A stretch of 64,000 nucleotides of DNA. It comes from Cryptosporangium phraense. GTDB lineage: Bacteria > Actinomycetota > Actinomycetes > Mycobacteriales > Cryptosporangiaceae. Of this stretch, positions 39,833 to 47,644 are shown in pieces. Position numbers and translations under genes: made by a program. Where the stretch lies: positions 33,395 to 97,394 of the forward strand of contig NZ_VIRS01000027.1 in the NCBI RefSeq assembly GCF_006912135.1, written 5' to 3'. The notes under the pieces were generated by a model. That model saw only the letters and a program-made list of their open reading frames with translations. It ran no database searches and was not told the origin of the DNA. Each line of letters opens with the position of its first letter. The first letter of the stretch is position 1.

Positions 39833-40603
39833 ATGATCGAGATCCTGAACCCCACCGACCTGCCCCGCGCCCGGGAGACCGGTGCGCTGGTGGCGCGCAT
39901 CCTGCAGACGATGAAGAGCCGGAGCACGGTCGGCACCAACCTGCTGGACATCGACCGGTGGACCCAGGAAATGATCGTCGAGGCCGGCGCGCAGTCCTGC
40001 TACGTCGACTACGAACCGTCGTTCGGACGCGGGCCGTTCGGCCACTACATCTGCACGTCGGTCAACGACGCCGTGCTCCACGGCAAGCCGTTCGACTACG
40101 CGCTCGCCGACGGCGACCTGCTGTCTCTGGACCTGGCCGTTTCTCTCGACGGGGTGGTGGCCGACTCGGCGATCAGCTTCGTCGTGGGCTCGTCCGGAAC
40201 CCCGGCGGACCAGGCGATGATCAGCGCCACCGAGCGGGCGCTGAAGGCCGGCATCGCAGCCGCGCGCCCGGGCGCCCGGATCGGCGATCTGTCGTACGCG
40301 ATCGGTACCGTCCTGAGCGAGGCCGGCTACCAGATCAACACCGAGTTCGGCGGGCACGGCGTCGGGTCGACGATGCACCAGGACCCGCACGTCTCGAACA
40401 CCGGCCGGCCCGGCCGCGGCTACAAGCTGCGTCCCGGTCTCCTGCTGGCGCTGGAGCCGTGGATCATGGCCGACACCGCCGAGCTGGTCACCGACAAGGA
40501 CGGCTGGACGCTGCGCAGCGTCACCGGCGCCCGGACGGCCCACAGCGAGCACACGATCTTCATCACCGAAGATGGGGCGGAAATCATGACGCTGCCGAAG
40601 TAG
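39833..40603 (+). CDS. map: Type I methionine aminopeptidase
   Basis: A 256-residue metallopeptidase that trims the initiator Met. Ligands: two Asp in DLLSLDLAVSLDGVVADSAI, His in GGHGVGSTMHQDP, Glu in LLLALEPWIM and the final Glu in AHSEHTIFITEDG. ATG at 39833. Being paired with its own XRE regulator and separate from ribosomal-protein genes, it is probably an accessory paralogue rather than the housekeeping enzyme. Confidence 0.9.
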   Translation: MIEILNPTDLPRARETGALVARILQTMKSRSTVGTNLLDIDRWTQEMIVEAGAQSCYVDYEPSFGRGPFGHYICTSVNDAVLHGKPFDYALADGDLLSLDLAVSLDGVVADSAISFVVGSSGTPADQAMISATERALKAGIAAARPGARIGDLSYAIGTVLSEAGYQINTEFGGHGVGSTMHQDPHVSNTGRPGRGYKLRPGLLLALEPWIMADTAELVTDKDGWTLRSVTGARTAHSEHTIFITEDGAEIMTLPK

Positions 40604-40614
40604 GAGATCGTTTC

Positions 40615-41313
40615 GTGCATACCGAACGGTGGGGGACCGGGCCCCGGCGCGCGCTGCTGATCCATGGAGTCACGTCTTCGGCGGCGACGATGTGGGAGCT
40701 GGGCGAAGGTCTCGCGGCTTCGGGCTGGTCGGCCGTGGCGGTCGATCTGCCCGGGCACGGTGAGAGCGGGCCGGCCTCGTCGTACCGATTCGCGGACGTT
40801 GCCGCTTCGGTCGCCTCCGAGGTGGGCGCGGGGTGGGACCTCGTTCTGGCCCACTCACTCGGCGGGGCGGTCGCGGTTCAGCTGCTGGAGCCGTCGTTCG
40901 CGACCCGGGCGTTGTTCGTCGACCCGGCGTTGGTGGTTTCCGACGACGTCGCCGACGGGCTGGCTCCCGAGTTGGAGCAGGACCAGATCGCGCAGACCGA
41001 GGCGTCGGTCGCGGCGGCGAACCCGCACTGGCATCCGCGGACCGTCGCCGAGCGGGTTCGGTCGACGCAGGCCACGTCGGTCGAGGCGGTGCGGGGGTAC
41101 GCGTCGGACAACCGCCCGTGGGACGTCCGGGAACAGGCCCGGGCGGTGACCGTGCCGGTGCACGTCCTGGTGCCGACGGACGGGCCGGTCGTGAGTTCGG
41201 CGCTGGTGGACGAGTTGTCCGGGAAGTTCTGGACGTTCGAGACCGTCGCGGACACCGGTCATTCGGTGCACCGGGATCGGCCGGAGCTCGTGGTGGAGCG
41301 GGCGGTTCAGTAG
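40615..41313 (+). CDS. Alpha/beta hydrolase
   Basis: A 232-residue alpha/beta hydrolase. Oxyanion motif LLIHGVTSSAATMWELG, nucleophile elbow LAHSLGGAVAVQLL, acid region VLVPTDGPVVSSALV and catalytic His ADTGHSVHRDRPELV. GTG start with TAGGAG upstream, 12 bases after the map stop, so probably cotranscribed with it. An imperfect copy of the gene's last 40 bases follows downstream. Confidence 0.85.
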   Translation: MHTERWGTGPRRALLIHGVTSSAATMWELGEGLAASGWSAVAVDLPGHGESGPASSYRFADVAASVASEVGAGWDLVLAHSLGGAVAVQLLEPSFATRALFVDPALVVSDDVADGLAPELEQDQIAQTEASVAAANPHWHPRTVAERVRSTQATSVEAVRGYASDNRPWDVREQARAVTVPVHVLVPTDGPVVSSALVDELSGKFWTFETVADTGHSVHRDRPELVVERAVQ

Positions 41314-41416
41314 GCGGTGCCCCCGGAAAGCGGGCGTTATTTCGTCGTCGAGCGGGCTATTCAGCGCGGTGCCGGAAACGGTCACTCGTGTAGCTCAGGT
41401 TCGAAGAGGGACGAAT

Positions 41417-41953
41417 ATGGCTTCGCAAGCTGGGGCGCCTCGCCGGCGTCGGTCGTGGTGGCTGCTGATCGTTTTAGTGGTCGTGCTGATTGTGCTGTTG
41501 TTGTTCGGTGTTTCCCGGTGCGGCAACGACTCTGATTCGGGCTCGTCAACTGCGTCGCCCGCGTCTGCGTCTGCATCCGACGGGTCGGCCGGCGGGCTCA
41601 CCGTCGGGACGTCGGACTTGCTTTCGGACGGGTCCGCGACGGCGGACCTCTCGCAGTACGACGGGCAGCCGGCGACCGCGACGGCGGTGAGCGTGCAATC
41701 GGTCCCGGCCGACGAGGGGTTCTGGATCGGGACGAGCGAGACCGACCGGATCTGGGTGCAGCTCACCGGCCAGGGCGAGTCGCCGTTCAAGGTGACAGCG
41801 GGGCAGACGGTGTCGTTCACCGGGACGGTCGTCGCGAACGGGGCGGGCTTCCCGGCCAAGGTCGGCGTCACCGCGGCCGAGGGCGCGGATCAGCTGACCG
41901 CGCAGCAGGAGCACGTGAAGGTGGAACGCTCCGCGCTCAGGATTTCGGGCTAG
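41417..41953 (+). CDS. Membrane-anchored extracytoplasmic protein
   Basis: A 178-residue protein: basic N-terminus (APRRRRSW), a membrane helix (WLLIVLVVVLIVLLLFGVS), a Ser/Asp/Ala-rich linker, then a beta-rich domain (YDGQPATATAVSVQSVPADE; TDRIWVQLTGQGESPFKVTA; GQTVSFTGTVVANGAG) resembling an OB-fold. Probably faces the outside. RBS GAAGAGGG. Its end overlaps the remnant on the other strand by 17 bases. Confidence 0.7.
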   Translation: MASQAGAPRRRRSWWLLIVLVVVLIVLLLFGVSRCGNDSDSGSSTASPASASASDGSAGGLTVGTSDLLSDGSATADLSQYDGQPATATAVSVQSVPADEGFWIGTSETDRIWVQLTGQGESPFKVTAGQTVSFTGTVVANGAGFPAKVGVTAAEGADQLTAQQEHVKVERSALRISG

Positions 41954-42450
41954 CGCGGTAGCCGTCGAAGAGCGGGCCGCCGGCTCGGGCGAGGACGTCC
42001 TCGGCGAAGGCGGCCGGCTCCTCGCGGGCGGCGAGCCAGCGCTCGGCGAGGTCGGGGTCGAGGGCGCGGAGCTCGCGCAGCAGCGTCGTCGCGATCACGG
42101 CGCGCTCACCGACGTCGGACGTGTGCTTGTGGCGTCGTGCAGGTCGGTCAGGCCGTAGCGGAGCCAGTCGAGCTCGGCCGTGGTCAACGGCGGCGGGCCG
42201 TCCGCGAGGGTGCGCGCGCAGCGCGCCTGCAGGTCACTGGGGTCGCCGACCAGGACGACGCCGTCGGCGAGCATTCGGTGTGAGCTGGGCTTGCGCGCGG
42301 CCAGTTCGCTCGCGAGGAACGCCTCTAGCTGCGCGGGGTGGTGGACGAACAGCTCGACCGGCCAGCCGCGGAAGTACAGGCTCTCGCGGAAGCCGGGCGG
42401 GTCGAGGCGCATCACGACGATGTCGAGCGTCTTTCCGGGCGTTCATGTCC
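41937..42450 (-). pseudogene. Nucleotidyltransferase-like gene remnant
   Basis: The readable part begins LDIVVMRLDPPGFRESLYFR, followed by GWPVELFVHHPAQLEAFLAS and AELDWLRYGLTDLHDA. This matches a nucleotidyltransferase-domain family, but the N-terminal GSxxRG and DxD region is almost entirely missing. After LTDLHDA the frame shifts; the original end (AVIATTLLRELRALDPDLAE; LARAGGPLFDGYRASPKS) continues in another frame to a TGA at 41937-41939. Missing active site plus frameshift means inactive. Confidence 0.7.
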
Positions 42451-42478
42451 ACAGTCGATCATGGCTACGGTGCGGGCT

Positions 42479-43120
42479 ATGAAATTGCTGCTGACGTCGG
42501 GCGGGGTCACGAACTCGAGCATTCGATCGGCGCTGGTGGAGCTGCTCGGGAAGCCGATCGAGGAGTGTCACGCGCTGTGCATTCCGACGGCGCAGTGGGG
42601 CCATCCGATGTGTAATCCGGGGTCGGTGCGGCGCTTCATCAACGGGGGCTTGCCTGGATTGGGGTGGGCGTCGGTCGGGGTGCTCGAGCTGACCGCGCTG
42701 CCTTCGATCGGATCGGATCGGTGGGTCGACTGGGTTCGGCAGGCCGACGTCCTGCTGGTCGACGGCGGGGATGCGACGTATCTGGCGCATTGGATGCGTG
42801 AGTCGGGGCTTTTCGACCTGTTGCCGTCGCTGCCCGAGATGGTCTGGGTGGGGGTGAGCGCGGGAAGCATGGTGATGACGCCGCGGATCGGGGCGTATTT
42901 CGTGGAGTGGCCGTCGGCGCCGGATGATCGCGCGCTGGGGATCGTCGACTTCTCGATCTTCCCGCACCTGAACTTGTTTCCGACGAACACCCCGGCGGAT
43001 GCGGAGCGGTGGGCGGCTGACATCGAGGGTCCGGCGTATGCGATCGACGAGCAGACCGCTATTCAGGTCGTCGACGGCCGGGTCGAGGTGGTCTCCGAAG
43101 GGGAGTGGACGAGGTTCTGA
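42479..43120 (+). CDS. S51 family peptidase (dipeptidase E-like)
   Basis: A 213-residue S51/class I glutamine-amidotransferase-like peptidase. The nucleophile Ser is in WVGVSAGSMVMTPRIG; earlier DVLLVDGGDATYLAHWMRES is typical of the family, and the His in FPHLNLFPTNT completes the site. It hydrolyses short Asp peptides in PepE-type members. ATG 42479 chosen just before MKLLLTSGG; ATG 42461 in frame would add six residues. Confidence 0.85.
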   Translation: MKLLLTSGGVTNSSIRSALVELLGKPIEECHALCIPTAQWGHPMCNPGSVRRFINGGLPGLGWASVGVLELTALPSIGSDRWVDWVRQADVLLVDGGDATYLAHWMRESGLFDLLPSLPEMVWVGVSAGSMVMTPRIGAYFVEWPSAPDDRALGIVDFSIFPHLNLFPTNTPADAERWAADIEGPAYAIDEQTAIQVVDGRVEVVSEGEWTRF

Positions 43121-43670
43121 CGGGTTCCTCGGACTACGACGAGCGCGGAGAAGATGGCCGCGGTGCACCAGACCGTCCAGGTCAGCACATGCCCGGCGGT
43201 GCTGTCGGGCGGCGGTAGGAGGATCATGCTGAGGCTCGCGCCGATCGGGACGACGAGTGAGGCGAGGAGCCCGGCCGGCCCCGGCCGTCGGATGGTGGCG
43301 CCGATCGCGCCGAGCGGGGGCCCGAGGATCAGGCTGGCGATCAGCCAGAACTGCTGAATCGTGCCGCAGACCGCTCTACCCAGTAGTGGACGGTCGGGAC
43401 TGCCGACAGCGAGACGCAGGCGGCCGCTGCTGATCGGGAGGGTGCGCGGACCACCCATCCGACGGTCACGGCCATTGCGGCCCAGGCCCAGCCGGAGTCG
43501 AGGATCAGGCTCGCGAACTCGGCGAGTTGCGCCCAACCGCTCCGCTCGGCGCGAGGGGTGCCGACCTCGCCGAGCAGGCTCGGAACGGCGTTGGCCAGGC
43601 AGGCGCCGATGCTGAGCGCCGAGCCGGCGATCAGGGCGACTGCCAACCACCGGGCTGATCGCACCGGCAC
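43063..43670 (-). pseudogene. Membrane protein split by frameshift
   Basis: From 43670 the product has helices WLAVALIAGSALSIGACLAN and LILDSGWAWAAMAVTVGWVV up to VPTVHYWVERSA. After about 43375 the continuation (CGTIQQFWLIASLILGPPLG; LLASLVVPIGASLSMILLPP; VLTWTVWCTAAIFSALVVVR) is in a second frame to 43063. Joining the frames gives one membrane protein of about 195 residues. A small deletion or insertion, or a sequencing error, would explain it. Family unknown. Confidence 0.6.
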
Positions 43671-43678
43671 ACACTAAC

Positions 43679-43701
43679 GGCCCGGAGCTGTGCTCCGGGC
43701 C
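43679..43701 (-). terminator. Terminator after peptide copy 4
   Basis: Perfect ten-base arms GGCCCGGAGC and GCTCCGGGCC around TGT, 16 bases beyond the stop of the small peptide gene. Also lies between it and the broken membrane gene. Confidence 0.8.
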
Positions 43702-43716
43702 GGTGTTGTCGGGGGT

Positions 43717-43851
43717 TCAGCTGCAGTAGCTGTAGTCCCAGCAGTCGTTGTGGTGGCGACGCTTGTGGTGGCGGCGACGCGGGCGGCAGTCGTAGTCGTA
43801 CGAGTAGTTGTCGTTGCAGTAGTCGTACGAGTTGTCGTAGCAGCCGCTCAT
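43717..43851 (-). CDS. Tyr/Asp-Arg/His-rich small peptide, copy 4 (44 aa)
   Basis: A 44-residue member of the family at 15322. It starts MSGCYDNSYDYC, continues NDNYSYDYDC, then RPRRRHHKRRHH and NDCWDYSYCS. The last 22 residues equal copy 1 except for one Asn-to-Ser change, and its DNA in that half is almost identical to copy 3, which suggests recent gene duplication or conversion. The two extra residues are in the Tyr/Asp half, so that half tolerates length changes. Leader CCGGAGGCTGGACGAC before the ATG. Function unknown. Confidence 0.8.
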   Translation of the reverse strand: MSGCYDNSYDYCNDNYSYDYDCRPRRRHHKRRHHNDCWDYSYCS

Positions 43852-43919
43852 GTCGTCCAGCCTCCGGGAAGTTGGTGGGTTCCTCGTGTGCCTTCAGCGT
43901 GGCCCGGGCCGGGCGACCA

Positions 43920-43956
43920 CTCGATCGGCGTCGCAACGCCGGGAACGTTCGGTTGC
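43920..43956 (-). promoter_or_regulatory. Shared promoter element, peptide-family copy 4
   Basis: On the minus strand GCAACCGAAC (43956-43947), 18 bases, then CCGATCGAG (43928-43920), 69 bases before the peptide start. Same spacer as the other copies; one base differs in the downstream block. Confidence 0.65.
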
Positions 43957-43985
43957 GAACACAAGCTGGAACTGATTCCGACGTC

Positions 43986-45020
43986 CTACGCGGTGAACAG
44001 GTCGGAGAGGGAGTACGGAGCGCGCGGGCCGAGGAGCATCTCCTGCGTCCCATGCGCATCGGTGTAGGCGTCGGCCGCGCGGGAGAACATCGCCTTCTCG
44101 TAGACGGCCAGCGCCGCCTCGAGGTCCCCCGGATGCGCGACCAGCGCCAGCGCCAACTCGGCCCCGTCGAGCATCGCCAGGTTCGCGCCTTCGCCCGACG
44201 GCAGCATCAGGTGCGCCGCGTCCCCGAGCAGCGTCACGCCGGGCACGCGCTCCCATCGGTGGCCGTCCGGCAGCGTGTACAGCGGCCGCACCACCGGCGC
44301 GGTGTCGGAGTCGGTGATCAGCGCGGTCAACTCAGGCGCCCACCCGTCGAACTCGGCCGGGAGAACGGCGGGATCCCAGCTTTCGGGCCGGTTCACCTGG
44401 ACGTAGGTGTGCAGGACCCCGCCGGCTTCCCGGTGCGCGATGATCCCCTGCCCCGGCGCCAGCGCGTACATCGCGCCTGCGCCGACCACGGCGGCGGTCC
44501 GCTCGTCGGCGTCGTACAGGTAGGTCTCGATCGACGTCGTGCCCGTGTAGGACGGCTCCGCGTCCGACACCAGCGGCCGAACCCTCGACCAGGCGCCGTC
44601 GGCGCCCACCAGTAGGTCCGTGCTCGCGGCCAATTCCGATGCCTCCGCGCGGCTGATCTTCGTGCCCCACTGGACCGTCCCGGCCGGTAACGACTCGAGC
44701 AGGATCCGACGTAAGTCGCCGCGCAGGACCTCGGGCTTCGCGGCGGCGCCATCGTCGGGGAGGTCGACGAGGACGGTGCCGTGCTGGTCGAGCACGCGCG
44801 TGGCCTCGGCGCCCGCGTGGACGATGCTCCGGAACTCGTCGATCAGGCCGGCCGCCTGGAGCGCGACCTGCCCGTTGTAGTCGTGGATGTCGAGCTGGCC
44901 GCCCTGAGTGCGTGCGGCGGCCGATTCGTCGGCTTCATAGATCGTGGAGGGAATGCCGTGGATGTGGAGGATGCGCGCGAGCGTGAGTCCGCCCAAGCCC
45001 GCGCCGATGATCGTGACCAT
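43986..45020 (-). CDS. FAD-dependent monooxygenase (TetX/aromatic hydroxylase type)
   Basis: A 344-residue class A flavoprotein monooxygenase. Dinucleotide motif IIGAGLGGLTLARILHIHG, the DG motif LLVGADGAWSRVRPLVSDA and the GD motif VTLLGDAAHLMLPSGEGANL. The block GGQLDIHDYNGQVALQAAGL is characteristic of TetX-like enzymes that hydroxylate antibiotics or aromatics. Divergent from a TetR gene, as expected for inducible detoxification. Confidence 0.87.
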   Translation of the reverse strand: MVTIIGAGLGGLTLARILHIHGIPSTIYEADESAAARTQGGQLDIHDYNGQVALQAAGLIDEFRSIVHAGAEATRVLDQHGTVLVDLPDDGAAAKPEVLRGDLRRILLESLPAGTVQWGTKISRAEASELAASTDLLVGADGAWSRVRPLVSDAEPSYTGTTSIETYLYDADERTAAVVGAGAMYALAPGQGIIAHREAGGVLHTYVQVNRPESWDPAVLPAEFDGWAPELTALITDSDTAPVVRPLYTLPDGHRWERVPGVTLLGDAAHLMLPSGEGANLAMLDGAELALALVAHPGDLEAALAVYEKAMFSRAADAYTDAHGTQEMLLGPRAPYSLSDLFTA

Positions 45021-45024
45021 GAGA

Positions 45025-45056
45025 TTAGCATCGACCTAATTTTAGAACGATGTCAA
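45025..45056. promoter_or_regulatory. Imperfect palindrome between monooxygenase and TetR genes
   Basis: TTAGCATCG (45025-45033) and CGATGTCAA (45048-45056) match inverted at seven of nine positions, with an AT-rich centre. Probable TetR operator covering both promoters. Confidence 0.45.
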
Positions 45057-45080
45057 GATTGACTCTGGTATAACTTTGGC

Positions 45081-45680
45081 GTGGGGCTCCGGGAACGCAA
45101 GAAGCGCGAGGCACGACAGCACATCTCCGACGTCGCCACCGGCCTGTTCGCCGTCCGCGGGTTCGACGCGGTGACGATCGTCGAGATCGCCGAGGCGGCC
45201 GGCGTCGCCAAGGCGACGGTCACCAACTACTTCGCGCGCAAGGAAGACCTGGTCCTCGACCGTCAGGTCGAGACCGAAGGACTTCTTGTGGACGCGATCG
45301 GCGCGCGAGCCGCGGGTCAGTCGGCGGCGGAGGCGGTCCGGGGGTTGCTGCACCGACTCTTGGACGAGGGGCACGGGCTGGTGGCCGGGGCGCCGAGGAT
45401 GTTCGGGCAGCTGGTGGCGGACAGCCCAGCGTTGCTGGCCCGGGCCCGGGAGCAGCGGGAGCAGTTGGAGTTGTCGGTCGCGCGGCTCCTGTTGGACGAG
45501 GGCGACGACCCGGTGGCCGCGGATCTGATGGCCCGGGTGCTGCTGGCCGCCGTCACGACGGTCGTCGTGGTGCCGGCCCGGCGGTTGCTGGCCGGGGAGG
45601 ATCCGGCGGCGGTCGCCGCGGGCCAGAAGGCCGTGATCGACCGAGTCTTCGACCTGCTAGGCGGCCAGCACTCCCAATAG
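45081..45680 (+). CDS. TetR family regulator
   Basis: A 199-residue TetR protein: REARQHISDVATGLFAVRGF, then DAVTIVEIAEAAGVAKATVT and NYFARKEDLVLDRQ as HTH. GTG start at 45081; a TATAAC box lies five to eleven bases upstream, so the transcript may be leaderless. Likely represses the divergent FAD monooxygenase. Confidence 0.87.
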   Translation: MGLRERKKREARQHISDVATGLFAVRGFDAVTIVEIAEAAGVAKATVTNYFARKEDLVLDRQVETEGLLVDAIGARAAGQSAAEAVRGLLHRLLDEGHGLVAGAPRMFGQLVADSPALLARAREQREQLELSVARLLLDEGDDPVAADLMARVLLAAVTTVVVVPARRLLAGEDPAAVAAGQKAVIDRVFDLLGGQHSQ

Positions 45681-45965
45681 AAGCTCAGCGAGACCGAGCC
45701 CGCCGAAGATCACCAGGGAACCGATCCGGATGCCGGTGACGGACTCCAGAGGCTGCTCGCCCCCGACTGCCCTGCGGTGACGATCGGAGAGGCGAGTCGC
45801 GGCTCCGCCGACGTCGAGCCCGCCGACGAGTCCGAGGGCCAGGCTCAGACCTCCGACGACGATCTGGATCACCGGCTGCCCCGGCGCGCGCACCACCATG
45901 GTGACGCACAGGACGAGGAAACCGATGACCGTCGCGAGCAACAGCGACCGATGAAGCATCGTCAT
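45657..45965 (-). CDS. Small membrane protein, unknown
   Basis: A 102-residue protein with three hydrophobic segments (SLLLATVIGFLVLCVTMVV; VIQIVVGGLSLALGLVGGL; IGSLVIFGGLGLAELLLGVL). ATG at 45965 follows GGTGGCGG. Overlaps the TetR 3' end by 24 bases. No family recognised. Confidence 0.55.
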   Translation of the reverse strand: MTMLHRSLLLATVIGFLVLCVTMVVRAPGQPVIQIVVGGLSLALGLVGGLDVGGAATRLSDRHRRAVGGEQPLESVTGIRIGSLVIFGGLGLAELLLGVLAA

Positions 45966-46421
45966 ACCGCCACCATGTGCGAGCACTATCCACAATACTC
46001 TCCATCGACACATCAATGGACGAGACGCGGCGCCCGGGATCGCCTACCGTGGTTCTCGTGACGAGCACGAACCCCTGGCGAATCAGCTAATCCGCCGGTC
46101 CCTCCGAGGCAGCGCCCGCGACCGGCGACGTGGGGCGGCGATCCGCCGTGCCATCCGCTGACGAAGGGTCTTCCGTGCACGTCCTCGTCCCTGGTCTAGT
46201 TCTCCCTCCCATCACCGTCGGATCAGCCGGGCAGCGCGTTCGAGAGCTGACCGCGCAGCGGGCTCGCGAGCTGGCCGTCTGGGCCGCGCCGCTCCCGAGC
46301 CGGCGACCCAACCGCGCCCGGGCGGACCGCCGCCGAGCCATCACCCCGCGGCGCCGACGGCGAGTCACCCCGGCAAGGCGCCGTCGGAGCCACCCCGACT
46401 GAGCTTCGTTCGCCTAGGCGG
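45966..46421. other. Gene-poor stretch
   Basis: No recognisable family. An open frame at 46130-46402 on the plus strand gives a 90-residue product with an Arg-rich tail, but the composition is what random GC-rich sequence produces and no conserved motif or good ribosome site is visible, so it is not called as a gene. Confidence 0.4.
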
Positions 46422-47474
46422 CTATTTCGTCGTGCTCGATCGGTGGTTCTTCAGCCAGTCGGTGACGCTGTCGTTCCGGATGGAGTCGAACAGCTGAGGC
46501 GCCAGGACGGGGTCGAGCTCGACCGCCGGTCCGTCAGGGGTGTTGAGATCAGCACGTTTGACCGGGACGGTCGCGAACTCGACGTTGCCGGGCCGGATGT
46601 GGCGGATGGAGAGCGCGAATTTCGAGACGTCGAGGCCTTCGTCGACGGTGAGCGCGTCGGCGGTGGTGCCGAGGAGTTTGTTGAGCTTGAGGGGGTTGGC
46701 CAGGACTCCGGCGCTGGAGGCTTTTTCGATGAGGGCTTTCACGACCCGCTGCTGGTCGTTGATGCGGTCGAAGTCGCTGCCCTGGCCTTGTTTGCGCTCC
46801 CGCATGAAGCTTTCGGCTTCCCCGCCGTCGTAGTTCCGGCACCCCTTCTTACGGACGCCTCCGCCGGGCAGGGGCTCGTCCGTATTGATGCAGATCCTGA
46901 CGCCCCCGACGGCGTCGACGAGCTTGTTGACGCTGTCGAGGTTGGCGATCATGGCGCCGTCGAGCTCGATCTGAGTCAGCTGAGTGACGGTCTTGGCCAC
47001 CATGACGGGTCCGCCTAATACGACGGCGCGGTCGAGCGTGGTCTTGCCGCCTGGCCAGGAGCCGCCGCGGGGAACGTTCACGTAGGAGGCGCGGGGGATG
47101 GAGACGACGGTGGCGCGGTCGAGCGCCCGGTTCAGGTGAATGACCATGATCGTGTCGAGCTTCCGCCCGTCGACGTCAGGGCTGTCGCTACTCGAGTCGG
47201 CACCGAACAGAAGGAGGTCGAGCGGCCCATCGCCCCAATCGACGGGCGCGGCCGGCTGGTCAATGAGGGGCTGCCGTTCGACCTGGCTGTCGTAGTACTG
47301 GACCAGCCCGAACGCGGTTCCGCCAACGATCAGGACGAGCGCCAGGAGTCCGATCAGCAGGTTCTGCCACCATCGCAGCCCACGCCGCTGGCGTTGAGTG
47401 CCCGGCTTCGGGTCGGCCGGCGCCGACTCGAACTCGGCCACGGGCTCTGCGGCCTTCGAACGTCCGGTGTACAT
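46422..47474 (-). CDS. LytR-CpsA-Psr (LCP) family ligase
   Basis: A 350-residue LCP protein. A cytoplasmic tail and one membrane helix (WQNLLIGLLALVLIVGGTAF) precede the LCP domain: LDLLLFGADSSSDSPDVDGR, RKLDTIMVIHLN, ATVVSIPRASYVNVP, and FMRERKQGQGSDFDRINDQQ with the catalytic Arg cluster. LCP enzymes join polyprenyl-linked glycopolymers to peptidoglycan outside the membrane. Together with a second LCP gene next to a polysaccharide cluster, it probably attaches that polymer to the wall. Confidence 0.9.
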   Translation of the reverse strand: MYTGRSKAAEPVAEFESAPADPKPGTQRQRRGLRWWQNLLIGLLALVLIVGGTAFGLVQYYDSQVERQPLIDQPAAPVDWGDGPLDLLLFGADSSSDSPDVDGRKLDTIMVIHLNRALDRATVVSIPRASYVNVPRGGSWPGGKTTLDRAVVLGGPVMVAKTVTQLTQIELDGAMIANLDSVNKLVDAVGGVRICINTDEPLPGGGVRKKGCRNYDGGEAESFMRERKQGQGSDFDRINDQQRVVKALIEKASSAGVLANPLKLNKLLGTTADALTVDEGLDVSKFALSIRHIRPGNVEFATVPVKRADLNTPDGPAVELDPVLAPQLFDSIRNDSVTDWLKNHRSSTTK

Positions 47475-47644
47475 CCCGCCCCCGACCCCTCATACAGGAC
47501 GCCGAAGCACCCCTCCCGCCAGTCCTTGACGGACATCGCTCAGTTCGTCCCCAACGCACGAAGCCGCTCGAAGCATCGTGATGCGGCCGTTCCCAAACTG
47601 ACCGTCAGTTCACGCAAACGCGACCGCAACGGAGCAGATGACCC

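Noticed and set aside
16086..43851. Peptide-family genes as a CRISPR-like or simple repeat array
   Set aside because: Copies are dispersed on both strands, each with start, stop and promoter; there are no regular spacers.
46130..46402. Possible 90-residue Arg-rich gene
   Set aside because: No conserved motif, weak start context and a composition expected by chance.
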